A stretch of DNA of 64,000 bases, taken from Methylomonas sp. LL1 (lineage in GTDB: Bacteria > Pseudomonadota > Gammaproteobacteria > Methylococcales > Methylomonadaceae). Shown piece by piece: positions 35,776 through 45,358 of the stretch. The translations under genes were made by a program, and so were the position numbers. Numbering within the stretch: position 1 is the first letter of the stretch; each line of letters opens with the position of its first letter. The notes beneath the pieces are model-generated. The model searched no databases, was not told where the DNA came from, and was given only the letters and a program-made list of their open reading frames with translations. The stretch lies in the NCBI RefSeq assembly GCF_015711015.1, contig NZ_CP064653.1:1-64000 (forward strand), written 5' to 3'.

Positions 35776-37544
35776 GCATCGTACGTTTGGATAAGGTCAC
35801 ATTCTTGGGGCTGACCGAAGATAGGGCGCGTTTGTTGGAAGATATGCAGGCCTTGGGTTGCCTGCATATCGAACCGTTAGCGGAGGAAAACGGCGGTCAG
35901 GATACCTTGCCTCCCGTGACGGCCGGTTCGCGCGAAGCTCTGCGGTTTTTACACGATTGCCCGCAAATGCGGCGGCAGATTGGCGACAGTGACAGTTTCG
36001 ATGCGTTGGAAACCGAGCGCAAGGTGTTGGATGTTAGGCAGCGCTTGCAAGACCTGTCCGATGAGCGCGATTTTCTGGTCAAACGCATTCAGGACATGCG
36101 GCCATGGGGCGATTTTACATTTTCCCCTCTGCCTGAGATGGGCGGCCTGCGTCTGTGGTTCTATCTGGTGCCACACCGTGAGATGCCGTTGATACAGAGT
36201 CTGCCTCTAACGTATCAAATCGTCCGAACAGACAATCGCCATAGCTACGTCGTGGTGGTTTCGGCAACGGAACCGGAAGGGATGCCGGTCAACCGTAGCC
36301 GTATCGGTAACCGGTCACGGCATGAATTGGAAACGCGCCTGGAACAAGTGGAAATGGCTATCGAAGATGCTCGGGCCGAGCGGGCCTATTTGACTCGCTG
36401 GTATAGCCTGCTACGCGACAACATCGCCACCTTGGAAGACAGAGCAGCTTTGGAGGCCGCGCAACATCAGATTTACAACCGGGCTGGCATGTTTGCGTTG
36501 CGAGGCTGGGCGCCGCAGTTGCAACGCCAGCAACTTGAAGACTACGCACACCGGCATGGCGTGCATTTGGATATTCAAGAAGTACAAGCTGACGACATGC
36601 CTCCCACCTATTTACACAATCCTGAGTGGCTTGCCGCCGGGGAAGACTTGGTCAATTTTTATATGACGCCAGGTTATCGTACCTGGGATCCCTCGCCGGT
36701 GGTATTCATCTCCTTCGCCTTGTTTTTCGCGATGATCCTAGCCGATGCCGGTTATGCGCTGTTCCTGGGGGCTTTGCTGTTGTCCTTTTGGCGCAAAATG
36801 GGTGTAGCAAGCGGGGGGAGACGATTTCGGCCATTGTGTGTGGTAATCGTGGGGTTTTCTGTTTTATACGGCATGTTGATTGGTAGTTATTTTGGCGTGG
36901 CGCCGGCCAAGGGTTCGTTTTTGTCCGTATTTCATGTCTTGGATATGAGCGACTCCAATCTGATGATGCAGATTTCAGTTTTCATAGGCTGCGTCCATGT
37001 CATTTTGGGGGCGGCGTTGGATGCGGCGCGCTACCCGAATCGAGTGGAAGGATTGGCCTCGATTGGATGGGCTTGCATTGTCTCGGCCGGGTTACTGTTG
37101 TTGCTGGCAACCGCTTTTGCCCCAGCCGTATTAAAACCACTGTCTCTGAGCTTGGCAGGTATGGGAGTGGTATTGGTATTGTGGTTCACGGCGCCGTTCG
37201 AAAAACCGTTACCCCGTTTGTTAAAGGGCCTGCTCGGCATGACCAAATTGTCCGGAGCTTTCGGCGACGTACTCAGTTATTTGCGCTTGTTTGCCTTGGG
37301 GCTTGCCAGTGGTTCGTTGGCGGCGGAATTCAACCACATGGCCTCGGGGATACACGAGGCCATGCCGGGGCTCGGGCTTTTCCTTGCAATATTGGTGCTG
37401 TTGTTGGGGCACGCGGTCAACCTGCTGTTGGGATTGGCCAGTGCGCTGATTCACGGCTTACGTTTGAACGTCATCGAATTTTTTAATTGGGGATTGAAGG
37501 AAGAAGGCATGTTGTTCAAGCCTTTCCGTCGCACGGAAAGATGA
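35772..37544 (+). CDS. V/A-type ATPase subunit I (a-subunit homologue)
   Basis: A 590-residue membrane subunit forming the ion half-channels and the stator link. The N-terminal ~310 residues are cytoplasmic with coiled coils. From about 311 there are seven or eight membrane helices, starting with SFALFFAMILADAGYALFLG. The essential Arg lies in SYLRLFALGLASG (about 503). Slightly shorter than many relatives (~650). The start overlaps the subunit D stop. Confidence 0.92.
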   Translation: MSIVRLDKVTFLGLTEDRARLLEDMQALGCLHIEPLAEENGGQDTLPPVTAGSREALRFLHDCPQMRRQIGDSDSFDALETERKVLDVRQRLQDLSDERDFLVKRIQDMRPWGDFTFSPLPEMGGLRLWFYLVPHREMPLIQSLPLTYQIVRTDNRHSYVVVVSATEPEGMPVNRSRIGNRSRHELETRLEQVEMAIEDARAERAYLTRWYSLLRDNIATLEDRAALEAAQHQIYNRAGMFALRGWAPQLQRQQLEDYAHRHGVHLDIQEVQADDMPPTYLHNPEWLAAGEDLVNFYMTPGYRTWDPSPVVFISFALFFAMILADAGYALFLGALLLSFWRKMGVASGGRRFRPLCVVIVGFSVLYGMLIGSYFGVAPAKGSFLSVFHVLDMSDSNLMMQISVFIGCVHVILGAALDAARYPNRVEGLASIGWACIVSAGLLLLLATAFAPAVLKPLSLSLAGMGVVLVLWFTAPFEKPLPRLLKGLLGMTKLSGAFGDVLSYLRLFALGLASGSLAAEFNHMASGIHEAMPGLGLFLAILVLLLGHAVNLLLGLASALIHGLRLNVIEFFNWGLKEEGMLFKPFRRTER

Positions 37545-37605
37545 GATCGGCGTAGACCAGTCCCGTAACAGGATTTCAAATTTTTATAACGCCCGGAGGT
37601 TTACT

Positions 37606-38052
37606 ATGGATTCTTTTATCGTGTCGCTCGGCTGGTTGGGGATGTTCGCGCCATTGGCCTTGGGGGCGGTCGGCAGCATGATCGGTTGCGCTCGCGCCGG
37701 AATGGCGGCATGTGGCGCATTGTTGGACGTCGAAAGTGGATTCGGCCGCTACATCGGCGTGGCGGCGATGCCTTCGTCGCAAACCATTTACGGCATTGTC
37801 GTTACCATGGCGCTGCGTCGGGAGTTGACGATCGAAAATTCGCCGGGCATTTTCGGCTTGGGAATTTTGACCGGCGTGGCATTGATGTTGAGTGCCTTTG
37901 CCCAGGGTAGTGCTTGCGCTTCCGCGATCAACGCCTCGAAAAGTAAATTGGAAATTTTCGGTATTTCCTTGGCGCCGGCGGCCTTGGTCGAAGGTTTTGC
38001 GGTGTTCGCATTCGTATTTGCGCTGGTGCTTTCCGGCGACATCCCCAAATAA
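37606..38052 (+). CDS. V/A-type ATPase subunit K (rotor ring)
   Basis: A 148-residue proteolipid with four membrane helices, so each subunit is a duplicated hairpin. The ion-binding Glu is E129 in ALVEGFAVFAF; the first hairpin lacks a second acidic residue. Gln59 in MPSSQTIYG and Gln100 in AQGSA sit where Enterococcus NtpK has Gln65 and Gln110, ligands of Na+, with E129 matching Glu139. Ion choice is therefore possibly Na+, an inference from residues only. A GGAGG ribosome site precedes ATG 37606. Confidence 0.92.
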   Translation: MDSFIVSLGWLGMFAPLALGAVGSMIGCARAGMAACGALLDVESGFGRYIGVAAMPSSQTIYGIVVTMALRRELTIENSPGIFGLGILTGVALMLSAFAQGSACASAINASKSKLEIFGISLAPAALVEGFAVFAFVFALVLSGDIPK

Positions 38053-38069
38053 GCTGACGGAGGCCTATC

Positions 38070-38729
38070 ATGTCGGAACTCACAATCCACGATCCCAGCG
38101 TACAAGCGCTGATCGACAGGATACGCGATCAGGGCGTGCAAGGCGCCAACCAGGAAGCCACGCGTATTATTGCCGAAGCGGAGGCAAAAGCCTCGCATTT
38201 ACTGGCGGATGCGCAAAAACAAATAGAGCAATTGCGTGCCAAGGCCTCGGCGGATATCGAAGCCGAGCGGGCTGCCGCGCAGGAAGCTTTGAAGCTATCC
38301 GCCCGCGATACGGTCCAGCGCTTGAAGAATGGTGTTGCAGGCGCATTCGAAACCTTTGTGCGCCGTTTGGTCACTAACGCAACCCAAGACCAAGAATTGA
38401 TGAAAAACCTGATTTTGGTACTCGCCGGCCATAGTGCCGAAGAATTTATCAAGGACAAGCATATCCAAATTCTGCTGTCAGAAGCCATTTTGACCGGAAA
38501 ACCCGATCCTAAACTACGTGATCTTGGTAAACAAACCATCTTGAGTCTTTCCAGCGATATGTTGCGCGAAGGCGTTGAATTAATTGCTTCCACTAGCGTC
38601 GACGGCGGTGCAAGAGTACGACTGGTAGGGGAGCAGCTGGAAATCGATTTGTCCGACAAGGCGATAGCCAAAATGCTGGCTGACCGATTGTTGCCGCGTT
38701 TTCAGGCTATCTTGACCGGTGTGGAATAA
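38070..38729 (+). CDS. V/A-type ATPase subunit E (peripheral stalk)
   Basis: A 219-residue protein with a long N-terminal helix rich in Ala and Glu (EATRIIAEAEAKASHLLADA, QKQIEQLRAKASADIEAERA) and a globular C-terminal domain ending SDKAIAKMLADRLLPRF. This is the peripheral-stalk subunit E of bacterial V/A-ATPases. It lies 17 bp after subunit K and 13 bp before the DUF2764 gene. Confidence 0.9.
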   Translation: MSELTIHDPSVQALIDRIRDQGVQGANQEATRIIAEAEAKASHLLADAQKQIEQLRAKASADIEAERAAAQEALKLSARDTVQRLKNGVAGAFETFVRRLVTNATQDQELMKNLILVLAGHSAEEFIKDKHIQILLSEAILTGKPDPKLRDLGKQTILSLSSDMLREGVELIASTSVDGGARVRLVGEQLEIDLSDKAIAKMLADRLLPRFQAILTGVE

Positions 38730-38742
38730 AGGGACATCACTG

Positions 38743-39402
38743 ATGACGGATTACTACACGGTTGTATCGAGTTTGCCTCATTTGCCTTATTTTGCGAGGC
38801 TTGAGCGCCTTCCGCTTTCACGTTTACGCTTGGAGCAGCGGTTGCGTATGTTGGAGGCCGATGAAACTCGGCAGATTTTTCAGGCTGAATTATTGGCGGG
38901 GTGGCGGTCGTCCGTCGGCAGATTGAGCCGTGCCGATACGGCGGGTTATTACAAAAACGCGCTTCAAGGCATAAGACAACCCGTGTTACGCGAGTTTGTG
39001 GAATACCGGTTAAACCTACAAACCCTGCTTGCCGCGCTGCGTATCAGGCAAGCGGGCGGTGAACCGCAACGATACCCTGGAGGCTGGGGAATCGGCCGCT
39101 GGGTCAAGCATATCGAGATGCATTGGGATGCCGCCGACTTTCGGTTGGGCGCGCTTTATCCCTGGATCAGCGAAGCGGGCAATCACCTGGCGGCCGCCGA
39201 TGCGATAGCCTTGGATCGACTGTTGATGGACACGCTGTGGCGGAAACTGTCCCGTCTGGGCGATCTGAATCCTTTCGGTTTCGAAGCCATTACTGCCTTT
39301 GTGTTCAAATGGGATATAGCCCAGGCTTGGCTGCTGCGCGATGCCGGTGTCGCTAAACAACGCTTCCAAATATTGATCGATGAGGTAAAACATGTCCAAT
39401 GA
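38743..39402 (+). CDS. DUF2764 protein, probable ATPase accessory or C-like subunit
   Basis: A 219-residue protein of the DUF2764 type, found between subunits E and A in bacterial V/A-ATPase operons of chlamydial/spirochaete style. It opens YYTVVSSLPHLPYFARLERL, a typical start, and ends in AFVFKWDIAQAWLLRDAGVA. These operons lack a recognisable subunit C, so it may fill that place. ATG 38743 is chosen over GTG 38719, which lies inside the E gene. It overlaps the start of subunit A by 11 bp. Confidence 0.85.
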   Translation: MTDYYTVVSSLPHLPYFARLERLPLSRLRLEQRLRMLEADETRQIFQAELLAGWRSSVGRLSRADTAGYYKNALQGIRQPVLREFVEYRLNLQTLLAALRIRQAGGEPQRYPGGWGIGRWVKHIEMHWDAADFRLGALYPWISEAGNHLAAADAIALDRLLMDTLWRKLSRLGDLNPFGFEAITAFVFKWDIAQAWLLRDAGVAKQRFQILIDEVKHVQ

Positions 39403-41203
39403 AAATAGCTGCGCCGTCTATGCGACCGTGGTTGGCGTCAAGGAAAGTTTGGTCTTGATTGAGTTTGACGAAGCCGTCGAAGTCATGAAGAACGAAGTCG
39501 GTTATATCCGTGTCGGTGAGCAGCGTTTGAAAGCTGAAATTCTCCGGGTGCGTGGGCGTACCGCCGATATGCAAGTATTCGAAGATACGCGCGACGTAAG
39601 GGTAGGCGACCAAGTGGAATTGTCCGGTGAAATGTTGTCCGCCACGCTGGGGCCTGGGTTGTTGGGACAGGTATTCGATGGTTTGCTGAACCCCCTGCAT
39701 GTATTGGCGCAAAAATACGGTTTTTTCCTGCCGCGCGGCGTGACGATTTCGCCACTCGATTTGGATAAAAAATGGCAGTTCACGCCGGGGGTGGCCATTG
39801 GCGACAATTTGCCGCCGGCTGGCGTGATTGGAACGGTGCCGGAAGGACCGTTCAAACACAAAATTATGATTCCCTTCAATGAAAGCGGGCCGGTGACGGT
39901 CAGTTGGATACGCGAAGGTAGTTTCAGTATCGACGAAACTGTAGCGCGATATACGACTACGTCCGGCGAAGAAAAGGTATTGACCATGACCCGGCGCTGG
40001 CCGATTCGGCGGCCGATTCCGGAAAATCTATTACGCAAACGTTATGCGGAACGGCAATTTCCCATTCTGCCGTTGACCACGGCGACTCGCATCATCGATA
40101 CCTTTTTCCCTATCGCGCAGGGCGGAACAGGTTGTATTCCGGGCCCGTTCGGCGCCGGTAAGACCGTGCTGCAGAGTTTAGTCGCGCGCTATTCCAGTGT
40201 CGATATCGTGATCATTGTCGCCTGCGGCGAACGCGCCGGCGAAGTGGTGGAAACCATACATGAGTATCCGCAAACCCACGATCCGCGTACCGGCGGCACC
40301 TTAATGGATCGCACCATCATTATCTGCAATACCTCGTCAATGCCGGTCGCCGCCCGTGAAGCGTCGATCTATACTGGTATTACGTTGGGCGAATATTTTC
40401 GCCAAATGGGTTACGACGTATTGCTGATCGCCGATTCTACCTCGCGTTGGGCTCAGGCGATGCGAGAAACCTCCGGCCGAATGGAGGAAATTCCCGGCGA
40501 GGAGGCTTTCCCGGCCTATCTCGATTCCGCGATCAAAAACTTATACGAGCGTGCCGGCGTCATTCGTTGCGCCGACGGTTCCACCGGCACCTTGACCTTG
40601 ATCGGCACGGTGTCTCCGGCGGGTGGTAATTTCGAGGAACCCGTCACCCAGTCCACGCTCGGCACCGTCAAAACTTTCCTCGGTTTATCCGCCGACCGCG
40701 CTTACAAGCGCTTTTATCCCGCCATCGATCCCTTGCTGTCATGGTCTCGTTATTTGGACCAGTTGGCGCCTTGGTTCAAGAAAGAGCTCGACCCCGATTG
40801 GGTGGATGATGTCAAAAACATGATGACCTTGTTGGAACACGGCGATGGCATATATCAAATCATGCAAGTTACCGGCGAAGAGGGCATTACCTTGGAGGAT
40901 TTCGTGGATTGGCAAAAATCGGTATTGTTGGACATGGTGTATTTGCAACAAGACGCCTTCGATGAGGTCGACGCCTGCATGCCTCGCGAGCGGCAATTGG
41001 CCAGTTTCCGCTTGTTAAAAAGTCTGATTGCGGCGGAATTCAGGTTCCAGGACAAAAACGCCGCTCGCGACTTCTTCACCAAACTGACCGGCCATTATAA
41101 AAATTGGAATTACAGCCGCTTGGATACTCCGGACTATGAACGCTACCGCACCGACATCGAGCAGTTGGCCGCGCAATATTTGCCGGCTTATCAGGAGCTA
41201 TAA
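39392..41203 (+). CDS. V/A-type ATPase catalytic subunit A
   Basis: The catalytic subunit that hydrolyses or makes ATP. It is 603 aa: N-terminal beta-barrel, the non-homologous insert (about 110-185), then the nucleotide-binding domain. The Walker A loop is GPFGAGKT (251-258), the catalytic Glu is in ACGERAGEVVE, and Walker B in VLLIADSTSRWAQAMRE. All catalytic parts are present. In most bacterial operons A directly precedes B; here it is the last ATPase gene. PPK2 follows after 32 bp. Confidence 0.95.
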   Translation: MSNENSCAVYATVVGVKESLVLIEFDEAVEVMKNEVGYIRVGEQRLKAEILRVRGRTADMQVFEDTRDVRVGDQVELSGEMLSATLGPGLLGQVFDGLLNPLHVLAQKYGFFLPRGVTISPLDLDKKWQFTPGVAIGDNLPPAGVIGTVPEGPFKHKIMIPFNESGPVTVSWIREGSFSIDETVARYTTTSGEEKVLTMTRRWPIRRPIPENLLRKRYAERQFPILPLTTATRIIDTFFPIAQGGTGCIPGPFGAGKTVLQSLVARYSSVDIVIIVACGERAGEVVETIHEYPQTHDPRTGGTLMDRTIIICNTSSMPVAAREASIYTGITLGEYFRQMGYDVLLIADSTSRWAQAMRETSGRMEEIPGEEAFPAYLDSAIKNLYERAGVIRCADGSTGTLTLIGTVSPAGGNFEEPVTQSTLGTVKTFLGLSADRAYKRFYPAIDPLLSWSRYLDQLAPWFKKELDPDWVDDVKNMMTLLEHGDGIYQIMQVTGEEGITLEDFVDWQKSVLLDMVYLQQDAFDEVDACMPRERQLASFRLLKSLIAAEFRFQDKNAARDFFTKLTGHYKNWNYSRLDTPDYERYRTDIEQLAAQYLPAYQEL

Positions 41204-41235
41204 ATCGACATTAAACCGAGGCCAGGAGCCTAGAC

Positions 41236-42135
41236 ATGATTAAAAAAGACATCATCGACATTTTTAAGGTCAAGCCCGATAGCAAGGTGCGTCTTAAAGA
41301 TCACGAAACTAGCTGGGCTCAAACCGACGAGTTTAAAGCCGCCGGTAAAAAAATGGTTAAGGAGCGGGCTAACGAAATTTTGCAAAAGAGCGTCGAGGAA
41401 CTGGCGGAGTGCCAGCAGTTGTTATACGCGGATGACCGCTATGCGCTGTTGATGGTTTTTCAGGCCATGGACGGGGCGGGCAAAGACGGCACGATCAAGC
41501 ACGTCATGTCGGGCGTCAATCCACAAGGTTGTCAGGTTTTCAGCTTCAAAAAGCCATCGGCCGAGGAACTGGATCATAACTTTCTGTGGCGCTATATGAA
41601 ATCCCTGCCCGAGCGCGGCCGCATCGGCATTTTCAACCGTTCTTACTACGAAGACGTTTTGGTGGTCAAGGTTCACCAAGATGTACTGGAACAGCAAAAA
41701 CTACCGGACGGCAAGCATGGCAAGGCATTTTGGGAAGCGCGCTATGAGGACATCAATGCCTTCGAGCGCCATCTGGTACGCAACGGCACCATCGTCTTGA
41801 AGTTTTTTTTGAACGTGTCCAAGAAAGAACAAAAGCGCCGATTTATGGATAGGCTGGAACGGCCGGAAAAAAACTGGAAATTCTCGCTTGCGGATATGAA
41901 GGAACGCGGCTTTTGGGACGATTATACCGATGCCTACGAGAAAGCCATTAGTGCGACCAGTACCAAATGGGCGCCCTGGTATATCGTGCCGGCCGATGAC
42001 AAGTGGGCGATGCGGGCCATTGTCGCCGATATCGTCACCTCGACCTTGCGCGATCTCGAGCTTAAATTTCCCGAGATGAACGAGGAACAACGCAAGTTAT
42101 TGGAACAAGCGCGTAAATCATTGGAACAGGAATAG
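41236..42135 (+). CDS. Polyphosphate kinase 2 family protein
   Basis: A 299-residue PPK2 enzyme that moves phosphate between polyphosphate and nucleotides, normally making ADP or ATP from polyphosphate. Walker A is MDGAGKDGTIKHV (about 78-90), the lid region is RPEKNWKFSLADMKERGFWD, and FNRSYYEDVLVVKVH is the family signature. The length and single PPK2 domain fit the short class; substrate (AMP or ADP) cannot be set by eye. It is 32 bp behind ATPase subunit A, so very likely in that operon and under sigma-54 promoter B. Confidence 0.92.
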   Translation: MIKKDIIDIFKVKPDSKVRLKDHETSWAQTDEFKAAGKKMVKERANEILQKSVEELAECQQLLYADDRYALLMVFQAMDGAGKDGTIKHVMSGVNPQGCQVFSFKKPSAEELDHNFLWRYMKSLPERGRIGIFNRSYYEDVLVVKVHQDVLEQQKLPDGKHGKAFWEARYEDINAFERHLVRNGTIVLKFFLNVSKKEQKRRFMDRLERPEKNWKFSLADMKERGFWDDYTDAYEKAISATSTKWAPWYIVPADDKWAMRAIVADIVTSTLRDLELKFPEMNEEQRKLLEQARKSLEQE

Positions 42136-42185
42136 CGGCACGGTCGATTTTAACCTGTCGGGGTTGCCAATGTGGATGGGTTCAA

Positions 42186-44153
42186 TTGAAAATCCAAATA
42201 GTCACGGTACTTGTCATGAGAATGAAGCAAGGCAATACAGCCCCTAGCTGGGGTATTCGACGATTCAGTCAATCGCTATTTTTGTTGCTAGCCTTACAAG
42301 TCACTGGATGCGACAAGGGTGATGGCCAGCAAGCCAAAGCTCCAGCGCCGGATCTTACTGCCGTGGCGGAATCGCCTTCTCCGGAAAAAATACCGGCAGC
42401 AGTTGCGCCGGTGCAACCGGCGCCCGCCCCCGTTCCATCGCCTTTTCCGCCGCCAGGTACAAAACCCTTGAGCAGTATCGAATCTCTGGTAGCACCGATC
42501 GCGCTTTATCCCGATCCGCTGCTGGCGGAAATGCTGGTGGCCGCCTCTTATCCGTTGGAGGTGGTTCAGGCGGCCCGCTGGTTGGAATCCAAACCCAATC
42601 CGGCCACGGTGCGCGGCAAAAACTGGGATGCCAGCGTCATCCGCTTGACGGCGATGCCGGAAGTGATTGCGATGATGAGCGAGCATCTGGATTGGACCAC
42701 GCAACTGGGCGATGCTTTTCTGGCTAATCCAACCGAATTGATGGATGCGGTTCAAGCTTTGCGCAAACGCGCGACCGATGCCGGATATTTGAAGAACTCC
42801 GATCTGCAAAAGGTCGAGACTAAAACCGTATCGTTTTCCGAACCGGCTTCCAGCCAAGCGAGGGGATCGGATATCAAGGCAACCCCGGCGGTACTCACCA
42901 AGCAAGTCATCACGATTGCCCCGGCAAAAGCCGATACTCTGTCGGTGCCAAGCTATAACCCCGAGGTCGTCTATGCGGCACCGCTTGCGCCCCCACCGGC
43001 TAGCTATGCTTATCCGGCTTCCACCACGGTGACCAATAACTACTATCCCTCCGCGAACACGACTACCCAAACCACATCCTCATCCGATCAATGGTTATCT
43101 TTCGGTGCTGGTGCGGTTGTCGGCGGCTTATTGACCTGGGGCATCATGGAATGGGCCGATGACGATTGGGATGATGAATGGCATGGAGGCTACCCTGTCT
43201 CGCATCATTACGGCGATTCTGTTTGTCAGAGTGGTAATTGCTGGCACGGCGGTGGTGGCTATTACCGTAACGGCAATGTCGCCATTGCTCGGGGTGATGT
43301 CAATATAAACCGCGGCGATGTCAATATCGGATCGGGAAACAGAGTCAACGTCGATCGTGACGGTATGTTCAAACAGGATCAGCTCGCGGGTTTAGGGAGG
43401 CAGGCCAGTCGCTGGCAGCCTGATGCGAGTCATCGCCGTGGCCAAGCCTATCCGCCAATCGCTCGGCAGCGTTTAGGAAATATGCAGGAAGCGGCCCTGG
43501 CTGGTGGTCGCTTGAGCGGCGCGGAAAATTTACCGGCCAATACTCGGGGATTTGACGATAAAAAAGCCGCCACGCTACCGGCACAACCAAGGCTTTCCAG
43601 TGCCGATGTTCAAAGACAGCTGGCGGCTAGAAGCGACGGAAGGAATTTGGCTGGTAAATCCGACTTGGCTGGCCGTGCCACGGCAACTCCGCGAGACAGC
43701 GCTCTGGCGGACATGCGAGCAAACAGCCAGCGGGTTAAAACCGAGAGTCAGCGTGGCGCGGCCAGCATCAACTCACGGACGCGAGAGGTTCGTAAGCCCA
43801 CCGTCAATGATCGTGCCGGCCTCAATCAACAACGTCTTGACAGGGTTCCATCGGAAAACCGCCGGCCGATGCAACAGGATTTTCAACGGCCGGCCCATGA
43901 TGCACAACAGTTCCAAAATCGACAGAATCAGCAAACGCAACGTTTTCAATCTCAACAACGCCGGGAAATGTCACGTCCGAACGCATTTGAAAGCGCTCAA
44001 GACCTTGGCCGATCCCGTGACTTTAGTAGCCGGGGTAGTGCCAGCCGTGCGAGTGCCCAAACCAGCCGGCAAATGCGAACCTCAACTGGCGGTGCTAGCC
44101 GGGCTGGGGCCGCGGGTCGAGTTGGCGGAGGAGGCCGTGGTGGCAGACGTTGA
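42186..44153 (+). CDS. DUF3300 lipoprotein
   Basis: An exported lipoprotein of about 655 aa, lipobox VTGC. The DUF3300 domain (about 95-290) opens SLVAPIALYPDPLLAEMLVA and ends SVPSYNPEVVYAAP. After it come a membrane-like Gly/Ala stretch (WLSFGAGAVVGGLLTWGIME), an Asp/Trp/His-rich patch and a long low-complexity tail rich in Gln, Arg and Gly. The start is unsure: TTG 42186 or ATG 42216, none with a good ribosome site. The DUF2950 gene follows, a pair often found together. Function unknown. Confidence 0.85.
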   Translation: MKIQIVTVLVMRMKQGNTAPSWGIRRFSQSLFLLLALQVTGCDKGDGQQAKAPAPDLTAVAESPSPEKIPAAVAPVQPAPAPVPSPFPPPGTKPLSSIESLVAPIALYPDPLLAEMLVAASYPLEVVQAARWLESKPNPATVRGKNWDASVIRLTAMPEVIAMMSEHLDWTTQLGDAFLANPTELMDAVQALRKRATDAGYLKNSDLQKVETKTVSFSEPASSQARGSDIKATPAVLTKQVITIAPAKADTLSVPSYNPEVVYAAPLAPPPASYAYPASTTVTNNYYPSANTTTQTTSSSDQWLSFGAGAVVGGLLTWGIMEWADDDWDDEWHGGYPVSHHYGDSVCQSGNCWHGGGGYYRNGNVAIARGDVNINRGDVNIGSGNRVNVDRDGMFKQDQLAGLGRQASRWQPDASHRRGQAYPPIARQRLGNMQEAALAGGRLSGAENLPANTRGFDDKKAATLPAQPRLSSADVQRQLAARSDGRNLAGKSDLAGRATATPRDSALADMRANSQRVKTESQRGAASINSRTREVRKPTVNDRAGLNQQRLDRVPSENRRPMQQDFQRPAHDAQQFQNRQNQQTQRFQSQQRREMSRPNAFESAQDLGRSRDFSSRGSASRASAQTSRQMRTSTGGASRAGAAGRVGGGGRGGRR

Positions 44154-44265
44154 ATGGGCTATCAGCATAAATCGTTTCGACTTATCCGGTTGCGATAATC
44201 GCAGGCAAAACGCCTGTTTGTTAACGCAAACCTGTTTAAACCTTCAATAACGCGAGGTTTCAATC

Positions 44266-45207
44266 GTGATTTCCTTCAAACTCCATCATTCTTTGGTTTT
44301 GGGTTTTATCGTCTGGGCGCTTTGTTTGAATTTCGCCGTGGCGCTAGAGGCCGACGCCCAACGTTTTGCCTCCTCCGAACAAGCGATAGCGGCTTTAATC
44401 GATGCGGCGCGGAGTGATAGCAACGACAAAATTGCCGTTGTTTTTGGCAGTCAACATGCGCAAATGTTCTCATCCGGCGATGAGGTGGAAGATAAAAATA
44501 ATCGCGCCGATTTTCTAAAAATGGCCGAGGAAAAATCATCGGTGGAAAATGACGGCACGGATAAGGCCATATTGCATTTCGGCCAAGACGGTTGGGCATT
44601 TCCAGTGCCGCTGGTTAAAATCGGTGAACAGTGGCAATTTGATGCCGAGCAAGGTAAAACCGAAATCCTCAATCGCAGAATCGGGCGCAACGAATTGAAT
44701 GCGCTGGCGGTGGTAAAGGCCTATGTCGAAGCACAATTTGAATATGCACAAAGCGATCGCGATGGCGATGAGTTGGCGGAATATGCGACTAAATTGTCCA
44801 GCGAACCGGGTAAATTCGATGGCTTGTATTGGGAGGATCAAGTAGGCCAGACCCAAAGTCCACTGGGGCCGTTGGTGGCACAGGCCAAGGCCGAGGGTTA
44901 CACACCCAAAAGCGGTTCCAGTTCATCGATCCCATATCACGGCTATTTCTACAAAATTCTGACTCGGCAGGGTGGTAACGTCCCCGGCGGAAAGTATGAT
45001 TATCTGATTAATGGCAACATGATCGCTGGTTTTGCGCTGGTCGCTTTTCCAGCTGAATACGGTTCGTCGGGCATCATGACTTTCGTCGTCAATCATCAAG
45101 GCAAGATTTATCAAAAGAATTTGGGCGCTAAAACGGCTGAACTGGCCCAGGCCATGAAAAGCTATGATCCCGATTCAACCTGGGAAAGGGTCGAAGAGGG
45201 CCAATAA
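44266..45207 (+). CDS. DUF2950 exported protein
   Basis: A 313-residue protein with a signal peptide (ALCLNFAVALEADA) and the DUF2950 domain through the rest: RFASSEQAIAALIDAARSDS, RRIGRNELNALAVVKAYVEA, PYHGYFYKILTRQG and FALVAFPAEYGSSGIMTFVV. It starts at GTG 44266 with GAGG 8 bp upstream. It is paired with the DUF3300 gene, as in other proteobacteria, suggesting a joint envelope role that is not known. Confidence 0.88.
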   Translation: MISFKLHHSLVLGFIVWALCLNFAVALEADAQRFASSEQAIAALIDAARSDSNDKIAVVFGSQHAQMFSSGDEVEDKNNRADFLKMAEEKSSVENDGTDKAILHFGQDGWAFPVPLVKIGEQWQFDAEQGKTEILNRRIGRNELNALAVVKAYVEAQFEYAQSDRDGDELAEYATKLSSEPGKFDGLYWEDQVGQTQSPLGPLVAQAKAEGYTPKSGSSSSIPYHGYFYKILTRQGGNVPGGKYDYLINGNMIAGFALVAFPAEYGSSGIMTFVVNHQGKIYQKNLGAKTAELAQAMKSYDPDSTWERVEEGQ

Positions 45208-45358
45208 TTTCATAATCTCGACCAACTGATAACAGTCTGGCCGAAGACGGCTGAACGGAACGGTCGTCTGGGCTGGTGTATAAAATTTAGCAAACTGGCC
45301 GTCTTGGTTATTTTTAAAAAATCAGAAGTAAATCAATATTGATAAAGGAGCCCCAACC

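Noticed and set aside
43552..44250. Alternative frame over the end of the DUF3300 gene
   Set aside because: The Arg/Gln/Gly-rich DUF3300 tail is uninterrupted, so the other frame is a shadow and not a frameshift.
45296..45312. TGGCCGTCTTGGTTA as a sigma-54 promoter for phosphoketolase
   Set aside because: The -12 element is TA, and the upstream region has no palindrome of the family.
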